A DNA stretch of 64,000 nt from Anopheles merus (Eukaryota; Arthropoda; Insecta; Diptera; Culicidae): assembly GCF_017562075.2 (NCBI RefSeq), contig NC_054084.1:24552246-24616245 (forward strand), in the 5' to 3' direction. Numbering within the stretch: position 1 is the stretch's first letter; each line of letters begins with the position of its first letter. The notes under the pieces are model-generated. The model worked only from the letters and a program-made list of their open reading frames with translations. It was not told the DNA's origin and ran no database searches. Of this stretch, positions 45,130-59,137 are shown in pieces. Both the position numbers and the translations under genes were made by a program.

Positions 45130-47450
45130 CCTAATGACACCTTATTTTCACACCTTTAATCTCCACCACCATGAGCTACCACTTGGCAGCTCATTCACGC
45201 CGGACAAGCTCGAATCTGTTCACATCCCTTGCCGATAAGGATAACGACTACTACTAACGACTACCGGAAGCGTTTCCACACACATGACTCCAGCAGGGGC
45301 GTCGGGATTTGTGTGTATGTGTATGTGTGTGGGAAGCCCGGGAAGGAGCTTGTCTGCTTAAAGCACTGCGCACGTACGGGCATCAACTCCAAGGCCAATA
45401 CCATGACCGTACCAATCCTGCCTTGATAATGGATAACAGTGCTATTTCACCACTTTACGAGTGTGTTATCATTCGGGCCCCTTTACAGTTCCGCAACACG
45501 CGTACCCACTGGGGAAGGGATGGTAAAAAGCGTGACTGTTTGGGGCGGAATCCGACGAAACACAGGTCGTGTATCTCTCCAAAGATAGTAGCGGCGGCCC
45601 CGAGAGCCCGAGAGCGGGCCTCCCGGTGGCGCCCTCGTACCCTTTAAGGAAGGGCGCTTTCCACGGGTGGGGGCCAGCAGCAGCAGCTGGAAACGACGTA
45701 CGAGAGCGAGAGAGTGCAAGAGTGAGAGCACACATAGACATAGACACGTTTGCGCTTGTGAGTGAGCGAGCGAGAGTGCCTAACAGCGTGGGAGATGCTG
45801 CGCGCAAGCTTGAGATCAAAATCGTGAATCAGTTCGTGCTTCTACCATCATCATCATCATCATCATCACCACCACCATCGTCATCATTGGCATCCTCGAT
45901 ATCATTCAGAAAAACGGTTCGTCCATTACGGCTCTCCGGCCGAACGCGCTCTCCGCGGTAAGCGTGTATATCCTGTGGTGGCTCTCCCGAGACTCCGAAG
46001 CGTCCTTCCGAAGCCGCACGGTGTACGGTGCGATGGATGGATGGGACACGCGTGTGAGTTATATTCGGCTTGCCGATGCCGAGCATCCGACGGGCGCCCG
46101 CGGCACAATGATGATCCTCGCCGTTCCTGAATGAAACGGGGCCCGACCAGTCCCGTCCAGTCTCGGGTAAACAAACAATCGCATCGGCAGTAGTGCCAGC
46201 AGCATCGGCAGCATCGGCAGCATCGGCAGCAGCAGCAGCAGCAGCAGCATATTAGCCGCCAGGCAGTTCGGCGTATCCGCGTGAGTGGCGGTTTGGTGTG
46301 TGTGGTGGCCACGGGATAATCGGTCAGTGGAAGACAACTGGTTAACAATATTTACAATTTAAGTTTTTAATATTAAAACAGATATATTGGCTCTCCGATG
46401 GTTTATGCCAACGGCGTGTGAGATAGCCGCTCCGGATGCTGGATTTGGTGATGCCAACAGCGTGCTCGTCGTAGCAGGCGGTTTGAATTTGAATGTTTGT
46501 GTGTTGGTAAGGCCGTGTCACAGGCAGGCTGGAAGTAAAGGGCAGCAGTAAGCCATGAAGCAGTTGTGCGCGGTGATTTGTGTTGGTAAAATGCACTTCC
46601 AATTTAAGTGCTGCTTCTAATGGTTCCATAGTTCCAGCTGCTCCCTCCACAAGTGCATTTCTGTGTGAGTTTGTGCGTGTGTGAATAAGCGTGTTTGTAT
46701 CGCTGTGTACTGGTTCAAGGCCAACAACCTCCCGGTCAAGGGGGGTCTGGGGAGAGTCCCGAGGTAAAAGTGGTGATAAAAGCGCCAAACCGCGAACCAC
46801 TTTGCGTGTGCGTCGTGTCGCTGTAGGAGGAAACCCGGTGGTGGCAACAAATTTATCTTGCAAGAAAAGTGGAAAATAGAAAGAGAGTGGATAATTAAAT
46901 ACAACATAATGAACTTCTTGAAGCGGTTCCATCCGTGCTGGCCGGCGGTGCACTCCGTCTGCTAAAGTTTCCCTGGTGCCGTCCCTGGACGGACGGGCCG
47001 TGGCCTAAACCTGCGTTTCACAAACACACTAACTCGAAAGACATCCGAGTGTGTGTGTGGTTGTTGGGAGTGTTTCCTGGCAGTATTCCCCCCCACCCCA
47101 CCTCCCCTCCCTTTATTTTGTGCATCCCATCGGCGAGGTACGGTGTTGTGTTTCGCGCCCAAGAGTGGGCCATTAGTGTGTGTGTGCTAAAGTTGGGGAA
47201 AATTTATGTACCACAAACACCATCCGGCCATCCCATCCCTAGGCACGGTTAAAGCACTCTTCTGAAAGCCAGAGTGCATCAACAACAACAACAACAGCAG
47301 CAGCGGTGTCAGTGTGTCGTGTCAGTGTCTGTGTGTGTGTGTAGTTTGTGAAGGATCCTGAAGGAGTTTGCTCTATCTTGTTAGTGAAATTGTTTCAAAT
47401 TCCGTGTTGAAAGTTGCACCCTTCAACTACAGAAGCGAAAAGCGAGCAGG
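45130..47450 (+). promoter_or_regulatory. Promoter-like region and possible non-coding first exon
   Basis: No gene-length frame is present. The interval is GC-rich with GT, GA and CAG microsatellites, including TCA/CCA repeats at 45846-45892 and GCA repeats at 46201-46249. It ends with repeated TCAGTGT initiator-like words (47309, 47320) and a good donor, CAGG/GTGAGTG, at 47451. This texture resembles the long 5' leaders of large insect genes. A plus-strand gene with a first intron extending past 64000 would fit. The copy A counterpart is 17990-20290. Inference only. Confidence 0.35.
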
Positions 47451-48853
47451 GTGAGTGCATTTCATACGAATTTCCACCCACCACTTGTGCTTTGTGTGCG
47501 TGTGTGTGTGGGCTTTAGTGTGTATGTGAGAGTGAAATTCTCAGAAGAAAGCAAAGTTCGCCATTCGAGGCTTGAAACTTGTTGATTAATTTCACCGGTC
47601 GCAAAGCGCTTGGCGCTTTTAAAACAGGAAATGAATCTACAGCCATTCGCCTGGCGGGTGCACACTCTTGTTTGGTGTCGATCTGTGCTCAGTGCATGCT
47701 ACGATTAAGTGAGTGTGTCGAGCCAAGCAGTAGGGCAGCAAACTGGTGCGATCTAAGCCCATAACACTCGTAACACTTCGTAACGGTGGCAGCCACAGAG
47801 TGAATGCACGGGAGAAGCAAATTAACACACATCGTTCCCTCATCCTGGACCTGGAGTGCAGTTGCAAGACGCAGGTAAACAAAATGCATTCTAACGTAAA
47901 TCGTTCAAAGCTATAAGACCACGTCTACGGCTATTCATCAATCATTTAGTTCGTGTAGTGTTTAAAACTGGTGTTAAACCTCTGGAAAGGTGAGATGATG
48001 TTCCCTATTCTTTTTGTGATTTACTGGCATTTCGTCGCCATTGCAATGATGATTTAATTATCTACCAGACTGCTGTACGTTTGCGCTACAATTACCGGAA
48101 CTGACCGGAATGGTAACCTTGAGCCCGGGAGTGTAATTCACACCGTTTGGCTGGCGAGTGTTCTGGGTAAATGTCAGATCAATCAACTGGCCATTCGTTT
48201 GCGTGACGAAATGGTGCACAAATGGCACACAGCCTCTGCCTGTAGCCTGTGTCGACAGATGATAAATGGTGCTTACGGGGGTTTAACCCATCACCGAGAT
48301 GATTAAATGTAACGTATGCATTGAAAGCAATCGCATGTAAGCGATCTGGTATCTGGTGTAGAGGGATCGTTTTATGGCGCTTGATCCGGGATGGAAAGGG
48401 CCTTTTGGTCAACCCTGATCAAACTCGGTTTCTTTTGTAAAGCTACAACCAAACGATTAGAATTGAGACAATATGAGGAAAAGTCTTCAATAATTATATT
48501 TTCTTAAAGAACCATTAATGATCATAAAATCAGAAGGTAGAATTCAGTTATCAAACCTGTTTTCAAAGAGCAAACTAAATGCAAAGTTATTGCCTAAATA
48601 TAGAGTTTGAGGGCAGAAAACTTCTATTTACTAAATAAATCAGAACAGAATTATTGAACCAGATATGACCATTAGTTCGGATTTATGTGAAAGGAATGCT
48701 GCACCTATGAAATTTAACTCGTCATAGGTTCATAAAGTCCGTTTCTTTTCTTGTAATTAAGTAATAATTATTGCAGATTATAAGTTAACCAAATTGAATT
48801 CACCATTAATTTCTTCTAAAATGCATGGACATAAAAAATAGTCCTTTTCTCGC

Positions 48854-51800
48854 AGAACATCACCAGTCCAGTATACGCGTACAGCATTAATGACAATTTA
48901 GTTCCTTGATCTGATTCGGTAGGCTTGACCTTGGTTTACAATCAGAAATTTAGTAAACATTGCCGTCACATTTGGAAAATACGTTATCTAAATCTCTTCA
49001 TTTGTTACGATTTGTGTAAATACTCAAACCCTTTCATTCGTTTCAGCCTAAAATCTTTGTGCTATGGTATTGTCCGTTCTATCATAGGCATTGTCCCTTG
49101 AGCAATAACGTAGGATATTGACAGATTAGAAGTTGTTCAATGAATATCAATGAATATGTGTTTATATGTGTACTTGTGTTATGTTTCTTGTTCACAATAT
49201 GCAACTAAGTGCTTACTGTTTTGGTCGTGAAACTTTGGAACATATTTTCTTCTTTTTGGCACAACACCCGCTGTCGGTACAGTGCCGTCTGTACCACGAG
49301 ACCAACCCAAAACATATACGTACAGTTTATACGTACGTATTATGTTAATATCTATTGGTGCTCCACTTGTGTTCTCAGTCAGATACTGGCTCCTGCTTCA
49401 CTATGTTGAATTTTAGGTTAGAGGACAATGTACAAATTAGGTCGCATAATTCTTTAGAAATAGCATTGATATTAATTTAACAAGATTTAATGTCTCATTT
49501 ATGGAGCATCTCTTGATTATCATTACGTAGATTTTGGACACTTATCCTGTCTCATCAGCTTTTTTTTAGGCCTAGGCTCAAGTATTGATATGTATCCTCG
49601 AGTGTCGCCAGATGACTTAAGAAACACGAATACTAATCAAATATATTATAATGCAAAAATCTAAGATAAATTGATGATTAAGGGAGTCATTACTAAAGCC
49701 TAATTGCCAGTTCAACAATTATTTCAAATGACTAGTCTAGATATGATCATGAATCAATGGAATTAGTGTAAAAAGTCCCCTAAATAAATGAAAAATTTGA
49801 CAATTTCCGAGAAAATAGTTAAGATATACTTGTTTTTTTTCCATAAAATCTAAGACTTAATTTTTTTTTACAAAAAATTATGTCCTATTGAAGAAAATAA
49901 TGACATTTTCAATTTCAAAGACCTCTCGTACACAACTTTTTTTCTGTCTCAGGAATCACCAACTAACTGGAAATGCTGTAGCATTGCGCCTGTTACCATA
50001 CAAGAGTTGAAACGTTTCTGAATTCGTGCGAAAAATCGTTCAAATTGTACCATTTTTGAAAGGCACACATTGCACACCGAATCGAGTCCAAGCGACATCA
50101 TATAACGAGCGCGAGTTTATGACGCTTACATAAATATCCCGTGTGCCATTAAGCAGCTCCGCTAGCACATTCCGAAATGGAGGTACAAATGTTTGGCTTT
50201 TGCATAATGATATTAAACAAAAGGCAGCGCGTTGTAAACTGCACCGGGGCGGCAGCCTGCCCGCTCAGCAAACACATTCCACACTCCGCAACGTGACACA
50301 TTATTTACACATCTCTGGTGGGGACAGCTGGAAATTTCACCCTCGTTTCCTGCACCTTTTGTGCAATTGGGGAAACGATGAGGGGGGGGGGGGGAGGGTG
50401 ACAAGGAGAAAGGAATCTTGTTCGTAGAACACCCATTTTTACGACCGGAGCCGTTTGTGGCATTGCGCGTTCTCATTGCGTACGCAAAACACGTGCATGT
50501 ACCGCAACATCGGCTGCCTGCATCGCTTTTTTTTGCTTTCAAAAGGGCAGTTAAAAATGTCAATTAATTATGAGTTTTCCACGAAACAGAGCGAAAAAGG
50601 TTCGATATTTTTTCGGCGAGGACTGTAAAAATAATCAACAACTACAACAATGGGCAACGCCCGGCACGCGGCATTGTGTATGTTTGGGACAGTTAAAGGA
50701 AGGATTTTCAACCGAATCCGATCGCTCTCACCCTCTACCCAGCTCCCAACCATTTTCCGTTTGCTGAAAAATAATTAAACACAAAGAATGGCCACCTCCA
50801 TAAAATGACAATTTTCGCCCCGATTAGCGCAACGGAGTCATTTGCTGAAGTGGCCGTAAATTTTAAAGTCGCAAATCAGACATCTTAATAGGAATTGGTG
50901 CCCGTGTGCCATAAATTCGGTGCGAACCTGGTAGCAGGCAACAGTTGAGGTGGTGGTGGAAAATTCATCGAACGGGCGGGGCGCTCTGCTGATCCGTTCC
51001 GCTACTGTGCCACTCTCCGGAGCGGGAGCATTCGGGCTTTGGGATGAAAATTAAGATACAGTAATTATAAATCGTTCCGCTCCATCACTTTGCCAGGGGG
51101 TTGTGTTGCTGTTTTGTCGTGTACGGCAACAACCCTTGGCGTTGTAGCAGCGTGCGATATCGAACAGGAAGCTCCGGAGGGCGAGGGATTTCAAGGAAAA
51201 TCGAATCGAAATCATCTAAGCCAGCCAGTGAGCCAGCCGATGAGAGCGTTAATCACCGCGCTCACTTCCGCCCCGGTGAGCTTCGACGGGATGCAGGAAA
51301 CTTTGCAGGGAATCGGATTTAATTAGAACTCTGGATGTGTTGACCGAACCCATTTCATCTCGCCTTCACCCACACCCACCCACCTTTGTGTTTGTTTGTG
51401 TCCCGCTGCGAGTACGATTGCGACTGCCAGCTACCGTTGGGCTGCCTGAAGCAGTCTTATCGGGGCGGAAGGACTCGGTTGATTGAGTAGCTGCTACTGC
51501 TGTTTGTTTTATGTGTTTGTTGCATTTTTTTCATCCTTTCCTTTCCACTTCGATCAATTCGAGCTTTTGGCGCCCTTTTTTTATGACTCTTTCTTCTCTC
51601 ATTCTCTTCTGCGCCGCCGCCATACGCTTCAAGTGCAGATTGCGCAATCGGTTAGTCTGCGGAAGCTTTTGGTGAAGCTTTGCTATATCGAGTGCATGTG
51701 CTGAACAGCTTTTGATTGCTTAATAGAAGTGCCAAACGATTGACCTTTTTCGCCAGCAGTACCCTTTTTATATTTAGAAGATCTTCTGCTTCGAGCGCAA

Positions 51801-53234
51801 ATACACTTTAACTGACCCTTTGGGTGGCTTCGTTTTGTTTCGGTTTATGCTTTGCCCTTCTAAACCGGGGAGCTTTCGGGTTGTTTAGCATGTGTTGACC
51901 TGAGCTGAGATTAGTGTGGTTCCAACATTTCTTTCTCTTAAATTGCTAAAAATGCTTGGAGGCTTTCTCTTTGAACCTTTTTTAAGGTGAAGAAAGAACA
52001 CACGCTGGTGCAGGTGACCCACTGAAAACTGACCGTTCGAGCTCGCCGGGCCATCGGGTTCGATCGGTCTGTCGGTCGTTGATGTCGGCCACTACCCTCA
52101 ATGCTGCTCAAACACTCAATTAATTTCCTTCCCTGCGTGACAACGGCGTTGATTGATTTGGTGACTGATTAGAACGGATTAATTAAGTTCCATCAGGGGA
52201 AAAAAAGAAGCAGACGGGGCTACTCTTTCTACCGTTGGGTTTACTTTCTCCGTACTGCGCGGGCTTCCGGCAATTCGATAACCCAGACAGGACATCTTGC
52301 TGTGCGTGGGCACATGTGGTTTTCCTTTTCCCCCGATGCGGTGCAACCACACAGTGCCCGGTGCGGTTAATTGATCGGACACTTTCACGGACACGTGTGT
52401 GGGTGTGTTTGTGCACGGAAGGGATGGCGGTAGGAGAATGTTCTTTCTTCCCCCCACACGGGTGAAGCAGAAGTTACCACGTGTTTGGTTTCGGTGGTTT
52501 TTCGGTGCGTCACAGCTGGACGTTTGTGCTGGCGCATGGCAAGGGTTCGCAATGTTGGGTTAAGGATGGGCCTTTTTTGTTTTGCTTCCGTTCATTTTGT
52601 GTGTGTGTGTGTAGGGGTAAGCAGTATCAGAAACTCGTTTAATTTAACCAAAATACTTGCCACATACGGTGGCGGTGTCGGTGTGGGTGGCATTGGTGGT
52701 GACGTATGTAAACAAAACACTTTGAAATCTATGTGAATAGGATCGTAACGAATTGAAAAATAAAACCCTGACAGGGATGAAATAGGGAAACCCCGTATCA
52801 TGTTGCGCTGGCAAAGTTTTGTCTGCCGCCGGTAGAATAGTGTTGTTTTGACAAAATTGATTAATTAGTTTTCTGCTTTTGGCTTGGTTTGGTACTATTG
52901 CTATGTGTTTTGGTGTTTTTTTGTGGGAAGAAGTTTGTTCTAGTGATCTCCGTCAGAACTTTATCAATATACTGTCTCCCCCTCTTTGTGCTATTCATCC
53001 AGGATGAGTCGTTTAATGCTTTATTCCAGTAAGCTATGTGGGGCTATAGTGATGTGTGATTGAATTTACGATGAAACCTTCAGAAACGCGTTGAATGAGA
53101 TACGTGAAACGGTTTTAAAACCGAAAATAAAAATTCGCATTAGAGGCAAACAATTTGAAAATCGTTGTAATCTGAGAGATTTCAAAGCTAAGCGGAAAAT
53201 GGCAAATATTTGAAATAAAAAATCATTTTGAAAA
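48854..53234. other. Unique non-coding DNA
   Basis: AT-rich to about 50000, then GC-richer patches (50100-52500) with a run of 13 G at 50382-50394. Frames are short and show no domains. It could be intron of the gene proposed to start upstream. Confidence 0.4.
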
Positions 53235-54054
53235 GGTAGGTAAAGACGGACACTGCGGGTAAGATGGACTTCACTTCTCTTAAATGCATGAAAAAGGTAA
53301 TTTTCAAAAAAAAAATCAACAATGCAGCTTCCTAACTTAAAGTTAAACAAGACATTTGAGAACATTTGTGGCATTATATATGCAAAACTGTTTAAAGTAT
53401 AAACCATTACGCAACTAGAAAAAGTAATAAATAAGCGAGCAATGAAACACCGGTCAAAATAGCAGTCAAACGTTATGATATTACTCGCTCGACGCTGATG
53501 ACCAATCTAATTCCAGTTCTTCACGAAATCCAATATTTTGTCACGACTTTAATAAAAAAAAATAAAGTACTGATATCAAATCGTTCAGGATTAGATGAGA
53601 GTGTCTATGGGTTTACAGATATCAAAAAGTTCAATCTTCAATGTAAGAAATGGCTGGACCTATTAACAAGTCCTTCAAATATGCTGTGGTCGCGGACTTT
53701 CCGCGGAATAATTTCGTAAAGCAATTTTCTAGACCGTTGTTCTGTAAGCTAGAGCAACGTCAGCTGTTAGAGCGCGATATTTCAATAATGCTTTAGATGC
53801 TGCATTCTACGATATATTACATCTTTCCCGTATCAAGTGTCCGTCTTAACCGAACATTTCAAAACTGCACGAAAAAAATCATCTTTTTCATTCTTGAAAA
53901 AAAAAAACGCAAAAATCGATGGAAACCTAAAAGTTTCATCACATTTTCGGATAGAACATGAGTGTAAGATAATGTATGCACATTTTAATGGTCGTTGCAC
54001 CTATATATCCTTAGATTTTTACCATTTCTCTTAACGTGTCCGTCTTTACTTACC
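53235..54054. mobile_element. Probable 820-bp inverted-repeat element
   Basis: GGTAGGTAAAGACGGACAC at the left and GTGTCCGTCTTTACTTACC at the right are 19-bp inverted repeats with one mismatch. The words GACGGACA / TGTCCGTCTTA recur inside (near 53838). The target duplication is not evident. A 73-residue frame at 53498-53719 resembles nothing I know. Confidence 0.55.
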
Positions 54055-56108
54055 TTCCCTTATTGATACTGGTCGATTAAATTATTTACTTAGATGGGAT
54101 GGTTTTTGATAAGTTTTGAAATTAGTTAAATTCATAAGAATACCATCGAAAGATATGTAATTGCATTAATGTTTTTAGGCTGTATCTAAAAAGCAATTTT
54201 TTTATTTGTACACTTTAATGGGCAATTATTTCTGGTTATTAACTAAAAGAATATGTTTATAAAACTGTTTTAATAATTTAATTCAATTTGAATAAAAACT
54301 AATAACTTGCTAAGGCCTACTACTGGCAATAAATGTTTGTATCGTCTGCAAAATAAGTACGAATGTATCTAAATTTGTCGAATACTAGTGACACTCTTTT
54401 TTAAAGTTCCTATAATAGGAAACTCACATCCACTTATCGATTGATCATGGTTAATCCATATAAACTATTGTAATGTACATGTATATCTTCTGCCTTGTAT
54501 TTATGTTGTATTTTTGTATTTATGTATTTTTATTGCTTTATCCCAAGACTGCCAACCCCTTGGCACAATCTTTGTTACATGAAGCACTTTATCATTGAGT
54601 TCAAAACTTAGTTGGTTCAACAGATAGTGAACAACAAAAAATAACGACAGTTTGCATATAGAACATCTCATAATCATAATCTCAATTTTTCCGAAATTGT
54701 ATTTACAGAAATACTAACTTGCAGAAAATATCAAAGATGGATCTAATACCATTTACACCACTGTATAAAGCTCAATCATATCAACGTTCGTAGTAAAGAA
54801 ACGTAATGATTTTTCGTTGGAAGCCAACCACAAATCTGTGTGTGAAGTCGGCACACCACGTGTGAGTTAATATTTTCATGATATGTTTCTCTTCACCGGA
54901 AGCGAAGCACACCCATCGATCGAGCCGTTCCAGCAGGCGCCAAACCGGAGGGGGCGGTTCATCGCACCTCCAAGAAACATAAACACCGTTAATCGTTTTT
55001 CTCCATGCCCTTACGCCGAAACGTAATTCATTTAATCCCCTTCGTCTTACGCGCCGCCATGGCAGAACCGTCTTCGCAAAAAGGGGACCGGCGGGCGCCG
55101 GCACCGATTTGCATGAGGCATGATAATCCGGATGTTTTCTTGGGTGGGATTCCGCCCCAGTCCCAGTGGTGGATCGATGGCGGCGGCACCAGCAGTGCCG
55201 TGGGGCCCTCTGCGTCTTTGCACGATCTTACGCGACTCCCTGTTCCACGCTACCCGTGTTCTGTCGCGCTGCTGATATCCGTCGCCACTGTGTCACATCG
55301 AAGTGTGTTCCTTCACCTTTGTTGAAAACAAAACAACGAATGAATAAAAAAAAAAAACAAAAGCCCCAAGGAGACGATGCCATCCCGGTGCAAAGATTAG
55401 GAAAGTTTATCGATAAATAAAACTTCTCCCGTCTGCGCGCCCCTGTCTGGGCAGAGCCCGCGGATGGGAAGGGCCATCGTTCGGGCATGCCCGGGCTGGT
55501 GGGCCCTTTCTGCTGTCGTTGCCCTTCGGTGCTTTTTTGCGTTTTGGAGATCGAAATTTAAATACCGTAACTCCGCTAGAACATTTTCTCCAGACTCCTT
55601 TATGGCGGTGGGTATAGAAACCTGTATCTGAACGCTATTTGATGCTGCCTGCATGGTTTCATTCTGGCTCGATAAAGGTAATCAACGCGTAGCATGTTTC
55701 TGCCACGGGTAGATTGTGATGTGCTTGGTAGTCTTTAGACTAAAAGGTGAAATAGATTTTTGATCAAAGATAAAATGGTTAATTTCCGACTCGATGGCTC
55801 AAACCGGTTGGATGAGGTATGCAAAGTCAGTGATGTGAAGGATTTCTTTCGAAGTAAAACGGCCTTTTAAAGCGTTCATATGGGTGAAAACGTACATAGA
55901 AATCAACACTCTCTTTTTCCTATGCTTTGATTTGATGGTTGACTTGGCAGCAAAGAAAGATGAAGTTTTTGAATCCCATGTCAATCACATTATTCAAAGT
56001 GATAAATAATTTGTCTGATATACTACCGAACGGTTTTTTTTTTCAAATTTAAATTATTACTTTTAATGTAACACTTTGTTAAACTGTACAGTATAAAATA
56101 CGAAGATA
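54055..56108. other. Unique non-coding DNA
   Basis: AT-rich sequence with a more complex, GC-richer patch at 54880-55500. Frames there (55005-55325) lack recognisable features. No gene supported. Confidence 0.35.
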
Positions 56109-56352
56109 CGTTCTTTTTCTTCTTCTCCTTCTTCTTCTTAGGAACAACAACCGTTGCCGGTCAAGGCCTGCCTGTGCCACTAGTGGGCTTCGCTTTTAGT
56201 GACTTATTGATTTACCCATAGTAGGATAGTCAGGGAGAGAGATCGTGAGCGGTTTCGGACACTCCTGAGGCAGGCCAAGACCGCAAAGCGGTTGTAGCGC
56301 CGGAAAAGAAGAAGAAAAAAAGGATAGTCAGGACCCCCACGGGCATGTTGTT
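56109..56352 (-). mobile_element. SINE200-like element, interrupted
   Basis: On the minus strand this is a tRNA-type SINE tail: AACATGCCC at the 5' end, then CTGACTATCCT, GGCAGGCCTTGACCGGCAAC and a GAA-rich 3' tail. It is split by an 87-bp insertion. The SINE name is from memory of the Anopheles family. Confidence 0.6.
56234..56320 (+). mobile_element. Short LINE-type 3' tail inserted in the SINE
   Basis: GAGATCGTGAGCGGTTTCGG...GTTGTAGCGCCGG followed by AAAAGAAGAAGAAAAAA is flanked by a perfect 11-bp duplication AGGATAGTCAG (56223-56233, 56321-56331). The A-rich end and duplication indicate target-primed reverse transcription. The source family is not certain. Confidence 0.65.
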
Positions 56353-59127
56353 AACACAACACTAAACTAAATATGATGTATTTATATATGTTATGTTATA
56401 TGTTATGTGAATCTTCAAGGGACTGTCAGTTTAGAAATGCCAAATCACATACGCAGCTTGAAGGCATTCATTTTTAAGAGCATGTCTCTTGTATGGAATA
56501 TGAAGGGACTGTCAAAATGTTCATCTTAAAGAAACAATTCATCTTGAAGAGACTACATCTTAGAGAGATTTCGCTGTTTATCAATAATGGAGCCCTTCAC
56601 TATTCTAGTCAGCTTTTTTATATGGAGTTTGACAGTTGGAGTCTGAAATCATGTCAACACTCCGTACAAAATACTGTGATTTTCAGTCTAGATTATTTCA
56701 GTCTCAAAGCTAGAATTAGATTCGAGTACCTGATCGAAAAAAAATCAAAACAAAATGACGTGTTTTGCATTCTTCCCAAGGTGCATTAAAGATATCAGGT
56801 AGGACGATGTTGCATCGAAACAAAAATAATGGATGTTAAGTGTTAAAACCAACAATAGATTTAGCTTACAATTAGCAGTATTTCTCGTAATTTGTTTTGG
56901 TAAATAAAATAAATATTTTCAGAGCGTTTTTTACGATAAAAATCAACCTTCTAAATACATATACCTTGGGATGAGCCCACCTGTATATTATAACCACTTT
57001 GATAGCTGCTTGAAAACTGCTATACAATGCAAACAGCTGATAGGCTGAAATTTCACCCTACGAACTGAAACGGGAACGGGCCCAATATCCGAAAGCAAAT
57101 CAAAAGCAAAGCTAAAAGTCGTAAAATTTTGTGTACAGATCGAATTTGACACAGTATGTTCCATAGAACTAGACAACAACTGGATGTTAAAAACTTGTTA
57201 AAAATTACAGCATCTTTCCTGATGCGTACTACGCATCTCCTACATCTGCATACTGAAATTTTTTTTTTACCAAAAGATGTAATGTAACGAACGCCATGTT
57301 CATCGTTCATTCCAGCTCCTGCCGAATGCAAAATTAAATAACCCTTCTCTAATTAATGCTTGACTTGTTAATGCTTCCACAATGTACATCCTGTTCGATT
57401 ATGCCAGTGTCGTAGCCCTTTTTTCGTTCGTGCGCGACGTGACCTAATTATAGAGGAGGCTAGAAAACTTTTAGCTTCCGTGTAGCATTTCCGTTTTTGT
57501 TGTAGCACTACATGGCAAAACCTGTTGCACTCCACAACCCCCCCCCCCAAAACGGTAGTATTTCGTTCGTAGTTGCTCATTAGTTAATTAAACTTTTCTA
57601 AGAATGTAAGCCAGCTTCACTTCACTGAGTTTACTATGTTCGCGCATTTGCTGTATGTTTCTCTCGAAAGTAGCAAACTTTTCAGCTGTCAAGAAACATT
57701 GCCAACTTGTATCATTTTGTGAGCCACGCGTGTGTGAGCGGGTGGCTTTGTTGTAGAAACACCCACCTTTCCCGGGTCGCTTTGTAGACAGCATGTTTTC
57801 CACGATGGACATGCAACTGTGCGACCCGAAGCTGCACTACAGTAGCCAATTTTCAACAGAACAAGGTGTGTTAACCGCTTCATTATATGGTGCGTGTCGC
57901 GAGTGGAATTGAACGCTGTTCCGCGCTCCACGGCGGTAGGTAGCAATTGTTCACAAATTGGAGCCAATCTAGAGGGCAGTAAAAACACGCTCCCACAAAC
58001 GGACCGGACAGTGCCGACGGTAAATGGTAAATTAGTGTTAAATGCGTCTGCGTTACGCTCAATGCGAAGCGGCAAACGATACAGCAACGGACACATAGAG
58101 CAGGAGAAGGAAAGGGAGGAGGTACTCTGTCTGGAAAATAGAGGATTGGCGCTTGTTTTGCTGTGTGTACTGTGCCGTAAATTATATCCATACACACACA
58201 CACACACATACAGACACACGAGCTCACCAGGACAGACAGGCGAATTACTTCAGAAAGTTCATCAGCATTCTTGTGCGTCGCTGGGGTGCCTCCTCCCGGG
58301 AGCAAGGAGTGCATTGAACATGATTTAAAACGGTAATTAGACGTTATAATTTATGGCCATCGGATAAGACCGTGACGTCGCGCTGGCCCATCAAAAGGTG
58401 AACCCGCTGGCCGGAGATGACGATGTCCTCCCGGGAGAGCGTCCTTCCGGCCCGTGAGCTTGAAGTGCTCAAATTGACTCCCCCAGAGACGGTCGGCCGG
58501 TGGGAAAAGGGCTCGCGACTCGAATCGACTCGGATGGTGCTTCGGGAGGACGTGGTTTATTTATGCCATTGTTCGATTATGTCACTTCCGACAGCTGACG
58601 ACGTTGAGCGATGTTTTGCCAGCGAGAGCGGATAATTAAAAGTATCTGTCATTTCGAAACTGTCAAGCTCAGTGCGCGATTGGGACGTGATAGTCGCGTT
58701 TGCAATCATTGTAGTTGAAGTTTTGTAGACGTTGCATGCAGTGCAATTTGTACAGCTCAAAAGCAATTCTGCAAGGTATGGTGTTATGCAGATGAAGTTG
58801 TTATGAAGTTGAATAACTCTATGATGAAAAGTTTTTTTCCTAAATTGTTTTCCACATTTCACAGAAAAAAAGGCTTTCATCGCTTTACTATAGCTAGTAA
58901 CTTATTATTAATCTAATTAAGTCGTAAAGATCTAAACTGTCTTTATTAAATAGTCCTAGTGAAGCTCAATCACACCGTGTAAGAAGCAACATATTAATTT
59001 CCAATCAATTGTAACTTTAATTACAGCCCGGCATGATGGAGGCGCATGGTACACGACGATCACGAAACGTTAAAAATAATTTTTCACAGTAACGAAGGTT
59101 AAAGAGCCTAATGTTGCATTGTGATTT
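56353..59127. other. Unique non-coding DNA
   Basis: No supported gene. A CA microsatellite lies at about 58190-58208 and a run of C near 57540. The block at 57880-58640 is more complex and could be conserved regulatory DNA, but nothing specific is recognised. Confidence 0.35.
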
Positions 59128-59137
59128 GTTACATTAA

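Larger units (their letters stand above)
25631..48853 (+). repeat. Copy B of the duplicated block
   Basis: This is the better copy. UTP18, PRMT5 and the chitinase have uninterrupted frames here. It joins the CACHD1 5' exons on its left and the 15-kb unique region on its right without a gap, so it is probably the correctly placed version of the locus. Confidence 0.9.

Noticed and set aside
55005..55325. 106-residue frame in the unique region
   Set aside because: No recognisable domain, no partner exon and no clear start or splice context.
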